Shown: in pieces, positions 8,454-15,806 of the stretch
How the letters are laid out: every line of letters begins with the position of its first letter
Position numbering within the stretch: position 1 is the first letter of the stretch
NCBI GenBank assembly: GCA_015654965.1
Contig: JAATGD010000200.1
Coordinates: 1-22,476 of the forward strand
DNA: 22,476 bases
Origin: Hyphomicrobiales bacterium
Lineage (GTDB): Bacteria; Pseudomonadota; Alphaproteobacteria; Rhizobiales; Rhizobiaceae
Direction: 5' to 3'
Notes under the pieces: model-generated
Told to the model about the DNA's origin: nothing
The model's input: only the letters and a program-made list of their open reading frames with translations
Database searches by the model: none
Made by a program: the position numbers and the translations under genes

Positions 8454-9425
8454 TCAGGCGGACAGATAGTCCTCGGCTCTTGCCAGATGCGCGCGACTGT
8501 CGGTGCGGGCGACAAGGGCCTCTTCCAAAGTCACTGGTACGAAACGAGCTGGCGTATGCGGCTGTAGCTGGGCGATTGCGTCCATGTCCGCCGAGATTAC
8601 AACGCCGAGCATCATATAGCCGCCACCCGAAACCGCATCGCGATGCAGGACAATCGGTTCGGTACCGCTTGGAACCTGCACGGAGCCGTACGGATAGCAG
8701 GCATCCACGATGTTGGACGGGTCGGAACCGGCACCGAAGGGCTGCTCGCGTGGCACGAATTCCAGCGGTGTACCGCCCCTGAAGCGATAGCCGATACGGT
8801 CGGCCTCGGGCGCCACCTTCCATGTGTCCTCGAAGAAGCGTTTGCCTGCGGCTTCGGTGATGCGGTGCCAGTAGATACCGGGCAACATGCGCAGCTCTGC
8901 CGGAGCGACACTGGCGCGGCGCAGATTTTCAGGCAGCGAGACGCAAGCCTTACCCGTGCCTTCACCGACCGGAAGTTCATCGCCTGCCTTGAGAATACGG
9001 CCTTCAAAACCGCCGAGCGCACCGAGCACATAGGTGGTGCGCGAACCCAGCACGACCGGCACGTCGATGCCGCCGGAAATGGCGATATAGGCGCGGGCAC
9101 CGGATTTCAGGAAGCCGAAGCTGAGCCGGTCTCCGGCCTTGACCGCAAAACTTTCCCATGTCGGGCGTTCCTCGCCATTGACCTTGGGCGGCAGTTCGCC
9201 CCCGGTGACGGCGACGGTGGCGGGGGCTGTGAATTCGAGTTCTGGCCCGAGGAAGGTCGCTTCCAGCAAGGCCGCACCCGGTTCGTTGCCGACCAGAAGA
9301 TTGGCGATACGGGTGGCGAAGCGGTCCATGCCGCCGCCTTCCGGTATGCCGAGATGGTAGTAACCGGGGCGGCCAAGATCCTGCACCGAGGTGGCAAGTC
9401 CGGGAGTGATTACCTTAACGGCCAT
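8454..9425 (-). CDS. pxpC: biotin-dependent carboxyltransferase subunit C (KipA/PxpC family)
   Basis: A 323-residue protein. The ATG at 9425 (preceded by GTGGAG) is chosen because it starts exactly at the family beginning MAVKVITPGLATSVQDLGR; it overlaps the pxpB end by 11 bp. Family blocks seen: GYYHLGIPEGGGMDRFATRIANLLVGN, TFLGPELEFTA, VAVTGGELPP and ARAYIAISGGIDVPVVLGSRTTY. The C-terminal part has the less usual SDPSNIVDACYPYGSVQVPSG, which resembles the HPSNIHD block of urea-carboxylase carboxyltransferase domains rather than typical 5-oxoprolinase PxpC proteins. It should form the carboxyltransferase with PxpB and receive carboxyl-biotin made by the neighbouring biotin carboxylase and carrier. 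Whether the acceptor is 5-oxoproline, another lactam or a urea-like compound is not decided by sequence. Confidence 0.88.
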   Translation of the reverse strand: MAVKVITPGLATSVQDLGRPGYYHLGIPEGGGMDRFATRIANLLVGNEPGAALLEATFLGPELEFTAPATVAVTGGELPPKVNGEERPTWESFAVKAGDRLSFGFLKSGARAYIAISGGIDVPVVLGSRTTYVLGALGGFEGRILKAGDELPVGEGTGKACVSLPENLRRASVAPAELRMLPGIYWHRITEAAGKRFFEDTWKVAPEADRIGYRFRGGTPLEFVPREQPFGAGSDPSNIVDACYPYGSVQVPSGTEPIVLHRDAVSGGGYMMLGVVISADMDAIAQLQPHTPARFVPVTLEEALVARTDSRAHLARAEDYLSA

Positions 9426-10290
9426 TGAGAAGCTCCACCAGTTTGGCATTGGTGCCGGGAATGTCGCGGTTGAACTCGGAAAGGTTGAAATCGCAATCGT
9501 GGACGGCTGGTTGCCAGCGATTGGCCTCTATCTCTTCCAGCGTCGCATCATACTGGTCGCGATTGATGGCCTTGAATTTCACGATGTCGCCGGGTTTGAA
9601 CAGGGCCATCTCGTCGCGCAGATAGCGTATCGTCCGCGTCGGATCGTAGATCGGTGCCGGTGTGACACCATACATCTGGTAGCCACCCGCGCCACGCACG
9701 GAATAGATCGCCGCAAAGCAGCCGCCATGCCCGACCGTCAGCTTTGGCGTGTCGGTGCGGGGACGAAGATATTTCGGCGCTTCGATCTGCTTTTTGCGCT
9801 CGACCATCTGGTAGAGCCAAGGCAGGCCGGCGACAAATCCGACCATGGAAACGAACCAGGGCTGGCCGGAATAGGCGGCGATGAATTCCTCGATCGTGGC
9901 ATAGCCATTGATGCGGGCGGAATATTCGAGGTCCGTTGCGTTGGGGTCCTGATGGCGCTCACGGAAACGCATTTCCGTCTCATGCGTCCACGGATCCTGA
10001 AAATAGACGGGCAGTTCGATGATACGTGTTTTCAGAGTGGCATCCGAGGTGGAGGCGGCAGCCTCCATCGACTGCAATTCTTTCAGAAGATCCTGCGGTG
10101 CGATGATGTCGGGATTGAAACGGATCTGGAAACTCGCATTGGCCGGGCAGGTTTCGGTGACGCCCTTGATGCCAGCCGCGCGAACGGCATTGATCATCGA
10201 AAGGCCGGTGAAGAATGAGGCGAGCGACATTTCCTCGGAAACTTCCCCGAAGATATGTTCTTCACCGCCGAAATTGAAACGTATCGACAT
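9415..10290 (-). CDS. pxpB: carboxyltransferase subunit B (KipI/PxpB family, urea-carboxylase-like)
   Basis: A 291-residue protein. The ATG at 10290 has AGGAGG directly upstream and lies 13 bp after the biotin carboxylase stop; an in-frame extension to 10395 would overlap that gene by about 90 bp and is rejected. The AHS1/KipI fold is shown by VGFVAGLPWLYQM (the family G-x-PG-x-PY-L block) and by VGHGGCFAAIYSVRGAGGY followed by GVTP. It is about 60-70 residues longer than common PxpB/KipI proteins. The extra middle part (PVYFQDPWTHETEMRF, then YSARINGYATIEEF and KYLRPRTDTP) resembles the carboxyltransferase N-half of urea carboxylase. It would form the active enzyme with PxpC. Confidence 0.85.
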   Translation of the reverse strand: MSIRFNFGGEEHIFGEVSEEMSLASFFTGLSMINAVRAAGIKGVTETCPANASFQIRFNPDIIAPQDLLKELQSMEAAASTSDATLKTRIIELPVYFQDPWTHETEMRFRERHQDPNATDLEYSARINGYATIEEFIAAYSGQPWFVSMVGFVAGLPWLYQMVERKKQIEAPKYLRPRTDTPKLTVGHGGCFAAIYSVRGAGGYQMYGVTPAPIYDPTRTIRYLRDEMALFKPGDIVKFKAINRDQYDATLEEIEANRWQPAVHDCDFNLSEFNRDIPGTNAKLVELLNGR

Positions 10291-10303
10291 CGAACCTCCT
10301 TGT

Positions 10304-11668
10304 TTAGCCGGCAAGCGCCGTGGCGTTATCCTGAAGCCAGCCTTCCAGCCAGCGGGTGTGGACTTCTCCGGCCTGTACCGACGGGTCGGCGGCAAGTGCG
10401 AGGAAAAGCGGTTTGGTGGTCTTTACATCGCCGATCTCCAGTTCGCGCAGCGCACGCTTGAGCCTGATGATTGCGGCCACGCGGGTTTCCGCGTGAACGA
10501 TCAGCTTGGCGAGCAGGGAATCGTAGAAAGGCGGAATCTGGTATCCGTTGTAGAGCATGGAATCGAAGCGCACGCCCGGACCGCCGGGAATGCGAAGGTC
10601 GCCGATCTTGCCAGGGAAGGGCGCGAAATCCCGCGCAGGATCTTCGGCATTCAGCCGGACCTCGATGGCGTGCCCTGTCACCGTCACATCCTTCTGCCTG
10701 ATCCGTAAAGGCTCGCCACCGGCGATCCGCAGCATTTCGGCGACCAGATCGATGCCGGTGATCGCTTCGGTCACCGGGTGCTCGACCTGAATGCGGGTGT
10801 TCATCTCGATGAAATAGAATTTGTTTTCCTGGTCGTCATAGAGATATTCCACGGTACCGGCACCCGAATAGCCGACCGCTTTGGCAAGTGCGACGGCGGA
10901 TGCGCAGAGTTCTTCGCGCAACCGGTCGGACAGGGCGCGTGATGGTGCTTCTTCCCAGACTTTCTGGCGGCGGCGTTGCAACGAACATTCGCGCTCATAG
11001 CAATGGATGGCGTCCTTGCCATCGGCCAGAACCTGCACCTCGATATGGCGCGCCCGACCGACGACCTTTTCCATATAGAGGCCGCCATCGCCAAAGGCGG
11101 CGAGAGCTTCCGCTTGCGCCTGCGGAAAAGCCTGTTCAAATTCGGCAAGCGAATTTGCGATTCGGATGCCGCGTCCTCCGCCTCCTGCTGCAGCCTTTAT
11201 CATCACCGGAAAGCCGGTGTCGAGGAGCACATGGCGCGCCTCTTCGATGTCTGCGACGCGTCCTCTAGAGCCGGGAACAACGGGAACGCCTGCGGTGGCG
11301 GCGGCGGAGCGAGCCGACACCTTGTCGCCCATCAGCCGGATCGCATCGCCGGAAGGACCGACGAAAATAAGACCGGCCGCGCTCACGGCATCTGAAAATG
11401 CCGCGTTCTCGGCCAGAAAGCCATAGCCGGGATGGATGCTGTCGCAACCGCTCTCACGGGCGGCATTTATGATTGTTTCTATATTGAGATAGGATTTTTT
11501 TGCGGCTGGCGGCCCGATATTGACGGCCTCGTCGGCCAGCCGGACATGCAGGGCATCGGCGTCGGCGGCTGAATAAACGGCAACTGTCCCGATCCCGAGA
11601 TCCTGCGCTGCGCGGATGATGCGTATGGCGATTTCACCACGATTGGCGACCAGAAGTTTTTTCAGCAT
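10304..11668 (-). CDS. accC: biotin carboxylase subunit (AccC-like), dedicated to the PxpBC carboxyltransferase
   Basis: A 454-residue, full-length biotin carboxylase that makes carboxybiotin from bicarbonate and ATP. Seen: N-terminal KLLVANRGEIAIRIIRAA; HPGYGFLAEN (about 79-88); ATP-grasp PVMIKAAAGGGGRGIR (about 154-169); the catalytic block ECSLQRRRQKVWEEAPS, where the usual QRRHQK histidine is arginine; then EMNTRIQVEHPVTE with the conserved arginine. The ATG at 11668 shares one base with the carrier stop (TGATG), so translation is coupled. Placement between a biotinyl carrier and PxpB/PxpC, without AccA/AccD, argues that it serves this cluster rather than fatty-acid synthesis. The housekeeping accC is expected elsewhere in the genome. 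Confidence 0.92.
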   Translation of the reverse strand: MLKKLLVANRGEIAIRIIRAAQDLGIGTVAVYSAADADALHVRLADEAVNIGPPAAKKSYLNIETIINAARESGCDSIHPGYGFLAENAAFSDAVSAAGLIFVGPSGDAIRLMGDKVSARSAAATAGVPVVPGSRGRVADIEEARHVLLDTGFPVMIKAAAGGGGRGIRIANSLAEFEQAFPQAQAEALAAFGDGGLYMEKVVGRARHIEVQVLADGKDAIHCYERECSLQRRRQKVWEEAPSRALSDRLREELCASAVALAKAVGYSGAGTVEYLYDDQENKFYFIEMNTRIQVEHPVTEAITGIDLVAEMLRIAGGEPLRIRQKDVTVTGHAIEVRLNAEDPARDFAPFPGKIGDLRIPGGPGVRFDSMLYNGYQIPPFYDSLLAKLIVHAETRVAAIIRLKRALRELEIGDVKTTKPLFLALAADPSVQAGEVHTRWLEGWLQDNATALAG

Positions 11669-11901
11669 CAACCCAGTTCCGCCAGCGGTACGCCAGCCAT
11701 GACCGGCTCTTCATTGTCAACGAGAAAACGGATGCCGGTGCCTGCAATATCGGCCTTCACTTCGTGGAAGGATTTCATCACCTCGATGAGACCAATGATG
11801 TCACCCACAGCGACCGCATCACCATCCGCCTTGAATGGTGGCTTGTCGGGAGCCGAACTGCGATAGAAAGTACCTGGAAGCGGAGAGAAAAGCTGTGTCA
11901 T
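11668..11901 (-). CDS. stand-alone biotin carboxyl carrier protein (biotinyl domain)
   Basis: A 77-residue protein made almost only of one biotinyl/lipoyl domain. It starts SPLPGTFYRSSAP, like the beginning of the AccB C-terminal domain, and has the biotin attachment hairpin EVMKSFHEV with the acceptor lysine at residue 43. The motif is V-M-K-S instead of the usual A-M-K-M. The Pro/Ala-rich linker and N-terminal region of housekeeping AccB (about 150 residues in all) are absent. An AGGAG ribosome site lies 6 nt from the ATG. It should shuttle the carboxyl group from the biotin carboxylase encoded next to PxpB/PxpC. The domain is clear; specific biotinylation by BirA is inferred. Confidence 0.9.
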   Translation of the reverse strand: MTQLFSPLPGTFYRSSAPDKPPFKADGDAVAVGDIIGLIEVMKSFHEVKADIAGTGIRFLVDNEEPVMAGVPLAELG

Positions 11902-11945
11902 GTCGGTCTCCTGATCGATTCATGCAATGTCTTGGCAGGGACGGG

Positions 11946-11963
11946 GCCACCTTTTTCGGTGGC
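11946..11963 (-). other. intercistronic hairpin between pxpA and the biotinyl carrier gene
   Basis: A 6-bp perfect stem GCCACC/GGTGGC with a 6-nt loop lies in the 72-bp gap. There is no U-run after it in the direction of transcription, so it is not a strong terminator. It could stabilise the upstream message or tune expression. Confidence 0.4.
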
Positions 11964-11973
11964 GGTCTTCGGT

Positions 11974-12696
11974 CTAATGCCAGGGAGCGATGGCGCTACG
12001 TACGGCCGCTGCAATATCAATTGCGTTCGGCGTATCGGAATGTATGCAGATCGTCCTGCAGCTGAGGGGGAAGAAGCTGCCATCGGTAGCCGTTCCCTTG
12101 CCCTCAGCAATGGCGCGCACACAGCGTTCGGCCATTATATCAGGGTCCATGGCCTCATGCTCGCGCGTAACGATCAGGCTGCCGTCCGGCCTGTAATCAA
12201 GATCAGCGTAGAATTCCGGGATGAACTCTATGCCATGCTGCGGATAGATCAGCTCGTGGAATGTTGCCGTCATACCGAATAGCGGCACCCCGAAGATTTC
12301 CGCCGCATCGGCGATGGCGTGGGCGACCTCTTCCTGTCTGGCGGCCATGTTGTAAAGACTGCCATGCGGCTTGATATGATTGAGTTCCATGTTCTCAGCC
12401 TTCAAAAAGCCGGTCAGTGCGCCGACCTGATAGACCACTGAATTGGTGATCTCCTGCCGGCTCATCTTCATTTCGCGGCGGCCGAAACCCTGAAGGTCGG
12501 GAAGCGAAGGATGCGCGCCAACCTTGACGCCATGTATTTTCGCATTGCGCACAGTCTCGCGCATATGATCCGGATCGGAAGCATGGAAGCCGCAGGCCAC
12601 ATTGGCAACGTCGATCAATGGCATGAGACCAGCGTCGTTGCCCAGCTTGTAAAGGCCAAAGCTTTCCCCCATGTCACAATTGAGTGTGACAGTCAT
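11974..12696 (-). CDS. pxpA: 5-oxoprolinase subunit A / LamB-YcsF family lactam hydrolase
   Basis: A 240-residue cytoplasmic protein with all LamB/YcsF blocks: LNCDMGESFGLYKLG at the N-terminus, IDVANVACGFHASDPDHM (about 28-45), KVGAHPSLPDLQGFGRREM (about 58-76), LNHIKPHGSLYNMAA (about 105-119) and a C-terminal CIHSDTPNA. Conserved Asp, Glu and His residues of the TIM-barrel-like metal/amide site are all present. PxpA works with PxpB and PxpC to open 5-oxoproline to glutamate using ATP; older names refer to lactam utilisation. It is the first gene of the minus-strand operon and is divergent from the LysR regulator. The likely ribosome site AAGGGG is about 10 nt upstream of the ATG. The exact lactam or amide here is inferred only from the family. 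Confidence 0.92.
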   Translation of the reverse strand: MTVTLNCDMGESFGLYKLGNDAGLMPLIDVANVACGFHASDPDHMRETVRNAKIHGVKVGAHPSLPDLQGFGRREMKMSRQEITNSVVYQVGALTGFLKAENMELNHIKPHGSLYNMAARQEEVAHAIADAAEIFGVPLFGMTATFHELIYPQHGIEFIPEFYADLDYRPDGSLIVTREHEAMDPDIMAERCVRAIAEGKGTATDGSFFPLSCRTICIHSDTPNAIDIAAAVRSAIAPWH

Positions 12697-12834
12697 CGAT
12701 TTTGTACCCCTTTTATACTGCTACCGTCTTTGCGGCTTTGGATAATTCTTGTCGCAGCTTTTAGCTCTTGTGAAATAGTAGTTTTTTGAATGTAATATCG
12801 AAAAAACAGATAATTCTGGAAATATAGAAACTGA
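12697..12834. promoter_or_regulatory. divergent promoter region pxpA / LysR regulator with inverted repeat
   Basis: This 138-bp AT-rich gap separates the two divergent starts. It holds a 7-bp inverted repeat GTTTTTT/AAAAAAC (12781-12787 and 12801-12807), whose position 28 bp before the LysR ATG fits an autoregulatory LysR site. A TATAAA-like hexamer on the minus strand lies about 20 nt before the pxpA ATG. No -35/-10 pair is strong enough to place a transcription start. Confidence 0.55.
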
Positions 12835-13743
12835 ATGAATATCACTTTGAAACAACTGGATTATTTTATCGCCACAGCCGAGAGCGGGCAGGTCAGCCAT
12901 GCGGCGGTCAATCTCAATATTTCCCAGTCGGCGGTAACCGCGGCCATTAAATCGCTTGAAATGGAGCTTGGCGTCAGGCTGTTCGAGCGGACTCATTCCG
13001 GCGTCAGGCTGACCATGGAGGGGGCCAGGTTTCTGGAACATGCACGCATTATCACCGGTGCGGTAACCGCAGCCCTGCACAGCCCGCTCAGCGAGCGGAC
13101 GGAGTTTAGCGGGAAAGTATGCATAGGCATGACCTATACGGTCATTGGTTATTTCATGTCGAAATATTACGCCCGCTTTCGCAAGACCTATCCCTTGATC
13201 TCGGTCGATATCAAGGAGCTTTCCCGTCCTGCGCTCGAAAGGCAGCTGGTTCGCGGGGAAGTCGATATTGCGCTGATGCTGGTTTCAAATCTCGAAAACC
13301 ACGACAAGCTTGAACAGGAACTGCTTTTGCGATCGAGCCGACGCCTGTGGCTCGCGGCCGATCACCCGCTTTTGTTGCGCGATGAAATCAGCCTCGCCGA
13401 TGTCGCCAATGAGGATTACGTGATGTTGACGGTGGATGAAGCGGATGACACGTCGGCGCGTTACTGGGATGCGGCTGGCCTTGTTCCGCGCGCGGTTCTC
13501 AAGACCAGTTCAATCGAGGCTGTCCGCTCGCTGGTCGCGGCTGGGGTCGGTGTCACGATCCTTTCAGACATGGTCTACAGGCCCTGGTCGCTGGAAGGCC
13601 AGCGTATTGAACTTCGCCGCCTGGTCGAACCCGTTCCCAGTATGGATGTCGGACTGGCCTGGGCGCGTGGTCGATCGCTATCCACCACAGCCGCAACATT
13701 CAGGGCGTTTATGTCCGTCACAATGGGCGGAGGGGGTGGTTGA
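12835..13743 (+). CDS. LysR-family transcriptional regulator
   Basis: A 302-residue LysR-type regulator. The N-terminal winged HTH is clear: TLKQLDYFIATAESGQVSHAA, then NISQSAVTAAIKSLEMELGVRLFER and GVRLTMEGARFLEHA (about residues 4-70). The effector domain (about 93-297) begins GKVCIGMTYTVIGYFMS and contains the usual RQLVRGEVDIAL and VRSLVAAGVGVTIL motifs. It ends in a run of five glycines, which is unusual but only a tail. Divergence from pxpA with a 138-bp shared control region suggests that it activates the pxpA-to-binding-protein operon in response to the substrate or a product. A 6-bp hairpin AGACCG/CGGTCT at 13769-13784 follows the stop without a U-run. Confidence 0.9.
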   Translation: MNITLKQLDYFIATAESGQVSHAAVNLNISQSAVTAAIKSLEMELGVRLFERTHSGVRLTMEGARFLEHARIITGAVTAALHSPLSERTEFSGKVCIGMTYTVIGYFMSKYYARFRKTYPLISVDIKELSRPALERQLVRGEVDIALMLVSNLENHDKLEQELLLRSSRRLWLAADHPLLLRDEISLADVANEDYVMLTVDEADDTSARYWDAAGLVPRAVLKTSSIEAVRSLVAAGVGVTILSDMVYRPWSLEGQRIELRRLVEPVPSMDVGLAWARGRSLSTTAATFRAFMSVTMGGGGG

Positions 13744-14093
13744 GGCTTCGTCCGGGCACTTGTCTTCGAGACCGGATACGGTCTTCAGGCATGGCAGGAG
13801 ATTGTACATGTCTCCCGGAGCTTCACTCTAAGGCTTACGTCCTCACAAGCTGTGTTGCAAATCCACCTGAGTTTAATTCATTAAGGCCTTTATTGGAGGC
13901 ATTTCATGCCCGTCAGCGGTTTGATCTCACTGATATAGAACCGTCGAGTGATCAACGGTATCTTGTGGCGCTGCCGGACAGGCTCACTTTCGGCCAAGGC
14001 TAGCTGTTTGGCCGAGCAGTTCACAAGTCGGTTATTCTGCATTGACGCCTGCGCGTGTCATGTTTCAGCGATGACAATCAGGGCTGGTTCGGA
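13744..14093. other. gap between LysR gene and dhaL; possible coding remnant
   Basis: About 350 bp with no recognised gene. A plus-strand frame stays open up to a TAG at 14001-14003. Its second half (about 13833-14000) reads like normal protein, including RPLLEAFHARQRFDLTDIE and a final LTFGQG, but there is no good start or ribosome site and I do not recognise it. It may be the 3' end of a gene lost by deletion, or a chance frame. Confidence 0.3.
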
Positions 14094-14119
14094 TCTATGG
14101 CAAAGGTTTGCCATAGACC
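14092..14119. terminator. strong inverted repeat downstream of dhaL
   Basis: A perfect 11-bp inverted repeat TCTATGGCAAA/TTTGCCATAGA (14094-14104 and 14107-14117) with a 2-nt spacer sits 10 bp beyond the dhaL stop. GG/CC pairs outside one mismatch extend the stem. Its place fits transcript end formation for the sugar operon, but no U-run follows on the minus strand, so intrinsic termination is uncertain; 3'-end protection is the alternative. Confidence 0.45.
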
Positions 14120-14127
14120 CGTTCTAT

Positions 14128-14772
14128 TTATGCAGATTTCGCTACAAAAGCCGACATGCTGGTAATCAGCAGCATTCCGACAGTTGCACCTGCGTCCTGA
14201 AGACCGATGGTTTTTTCCTGGAAAGCGGCTGCCTTTCCGTGCTGGGCGACCATGGTCTTTGTCGCTTCAAGCGCATCCTCGGCAGCTTTGGCAGCAGCTG
14301 CAAGCGCATCTGCCAATGAGGCACCCGCTGCGGCTTGTGCTTCAAGCGTCACAGCGATCGGATCAAGCACATCGAGGAGTGTTTTGTCGCCAACCTTTGC
14401 CTTGCCGCGCTCGGCAATGCCATCACAATACGCACGCCAGAAAGCGGCGATCTCTGCGGTGCCCATCTCATCGATGCCGTCACAGGCCTTGCTTGCCCGC
14501 AAAAAGCCGGTTGCGGTGAGCGTCCCCATGGTTGATGGCGCGACGCGCGCCATGGTGGTGCCAGCGACACGCAGGAGCTTGGCGATGCCAACAGCTACGC
14601 CCTCAGCATGAGCAGCTTCTGAGGCCGCTGCAAAGGCCTTGCTCATGGTGATGCCGAGATCGCTATCGCCAACTTTTCCATCAAGCGCAATGAGGAATTC
14701 GCGCTGTTCTGCAAAAAGCTGCTTCCAGCTGTCGAAGAGGTTGATCAGATCGGATGCTGTAATGACGTTCAT
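14128..14772 (-). CDS. dhaL: dihydroxyacetone kinase-type subunit DhaL (nucleotide-binding), divergent
   Basis: A 214-residue protein, the usual DhaL length. The ATG at 14772 has TTGAGGTG upstream and lies 9 bp after the dhaK stop; a GTG two codons earlier is less likely. The magnesium site is seen as LDGKVGDSDLGITM, with Asp 31, 36 and 38 at the positions known in DhaL, although the usual GDGDHG is GDSDLG. KAKVGDKTLLDVLDP (about 145-160) matches the family GDKT block. The glycine-rich phosphate loop usually written GGASGP-L-G reads RVAPSTMGTL, and the C-terminal GRASYLGERS-type segment is GKAAAFQEKTIGLQDAGAT. DhaL holds ADP/ATP and phosphorylates the substrate covalently held by DhaK. No DhaM is present, so ATP would have to be the direct donor, or the PTS subunit is elsewhere. 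Confidence 0.87.
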   Translation of the reverse strand: MNVITASDLINLFDSWKQLFAEQREFLIALDGKVGDSDLGITMSKAFAAASEAAHAEGVAVGIAKLLRVAGTTMARVAPSTMGTLTATGFLRASKACDGIDEMGTAEIAAFWRAYCDGIAERGKAKVGDKTLLDVLDPIAVTLEAQAAAGASLADALAAAAKAAEDALEATKTMVAQHGKAAAFQEKTIGLQDAGATVGMLLITSMSAFVAKSA

Positions 14773-14781
14773 GACCACACC

Positions 14782-15783
14782 TCAACCTGCAATATGTTTG
14801 AAGAATGGCGTGTTAGCGGAAGCGGCAACCAGTGGTTCCAGTTCTTCATCCAGATGCAGCACGGAAACCGATGCGCCAGCCATTTCCATGGAAGTGGCAA
14901 ACTCGCCGATCCAGACATGCTTGACCTTGACGCCACGCTCGTCAAACAACTGGGAAACCCGGCGGAACATGATGTAAAGCTCTTCAAGCGGCGTGCCGCC
15001 GAGGCCATTGACCAGAACGGCAACTTCATCGCCCTTGGCATAGATCTGCTCGGCAAAAATACGTTCCATCAGTTCATCGATGACTGCATCTGCACTGGCA
15101 AGCTTCTTGCGGCTGATGCCGGGTTCGCCATGGATGCCCATGCCGATTTCCATTTCGTCTTCGCCAATGGAGAAGGTTGCATGGCCAATTTCCGGCACAA
15201 CGCAGCTCGAAAGCGCGACACCCATGGTGCGGGTGCGCAGGCGTGCCTTGTCGGCAAGACGCGTCACTTCATCAAGCGACAGGCCGTTGGCTGCTGCGGC
15301 ACCAGCTGCTTTGTAGACAAAGAAGATACCGGCGACGCCGCGACGCTTATGTTCTTCGCCGACAACCGAGGACGCCACATCATCATTGCCGACAACCTGT
15401 TTGACCGCGATGCCATCGAGATCGGCAAGTTCTGCAGCCATATCGAAATTGATGATGTCGCCGCTGTAGTTGCCATAGATGTAGAGCACGCCTGCACCCT
15501 GATCGATAGCCTTGGTGACCTGATACATCTGCTCCGAGCTTGGCGACTGGAAGACGCCGCCGACCGCCGCGCCATCGATCATGCCTTCACCGATATAGCC
15601 GAGGAACAATGGCAGGTGGCCTGAGCCGCCGCCCGTTGCAATGCCGACCTTGCCGGATTTTGTATTGGCTGTAACCATGCAACGCTTGTCATTATCGACA
15701 AAAGTAAGCTCGGGATGCGCCCGATAGATGCCTTCGAGCATCTCATCCACGAAATTGACGGGATCGTTCAGGAATTTCTTCAT
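14782..15783 (-). CDS. dhaK: dihydroxyacetone kinase-type subunit DhaK (ketose-binding), divergent
   Basis: A 333-residue DhaK-family protein. The ATG at 15783 (AGAGGAAATC upstream) is chosen; the longer frame to 15882 would run into the permease gene. The residues known as catalytic in E. coli DhaK fall at the same numbers: His56 in GGGSGH, Asp109 in NYSGD and His218 in MGIHGEPG, which forms the hemiaminal with the ketose. The neighbouring residues differ from typical DhaK: GGGSGHLPLFLGYIG instead of GHEP-H-G, and DGAAVGGVFQSPSSEQ instead of the common A-PG-VF block. This suggests a related short ketose, for example a C4 sugar, rather than dihydroxyacetone; that is inference. It follows the second permease by 23 bp and precedes dhaL. 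Confidence 0.9.
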   Translation of the reverse strand: MKKFLNDPVNFVDEMLEGIYRAHPELTFVDNDKRCMVTANTKSGKVGIATGGGSGHLPLFLGYIGEGMIDGAAVGGVFQSPSSEQMYQVTKAIDQGAGVLYIYGNYSGDIINFDMAAELADLDGIAVKQVVGNDDVASSVVGEEHKRRGVAGIFFVYKAAGAAAANGLSLDEVTRLADKARLRTRTMGVALSSCVVPEIGHATFSIGEDEMEIGMGIHGEPGISRKKLASADAVIDELMERIFAEQIYAKGDEVAVLVNGLGGTPLEELYIMFRRVSQLFDERGVKVKHVWIGEFATSMEMAGASVSVLHLDEELEPLVAASANTPFFKHIAG

Positions 15784-15806
15784 GATTTCCTCTTGAGAGT
15801 ATCGGG

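Noticed and set aside
7807..8823. Minus-strand frame of 338 codons spanning the 270-bp gap
   Set aside because: It overlaps pxpC and LivG in another frame on the same strand, and its composition is not protein-like.
13769..13784. Hairpin AGACCG/CGGTCT as the terminator of the LysR gene
   Set aside because: The stem is only 6 bp and is not followed by a U-run, so it is too weak to call.
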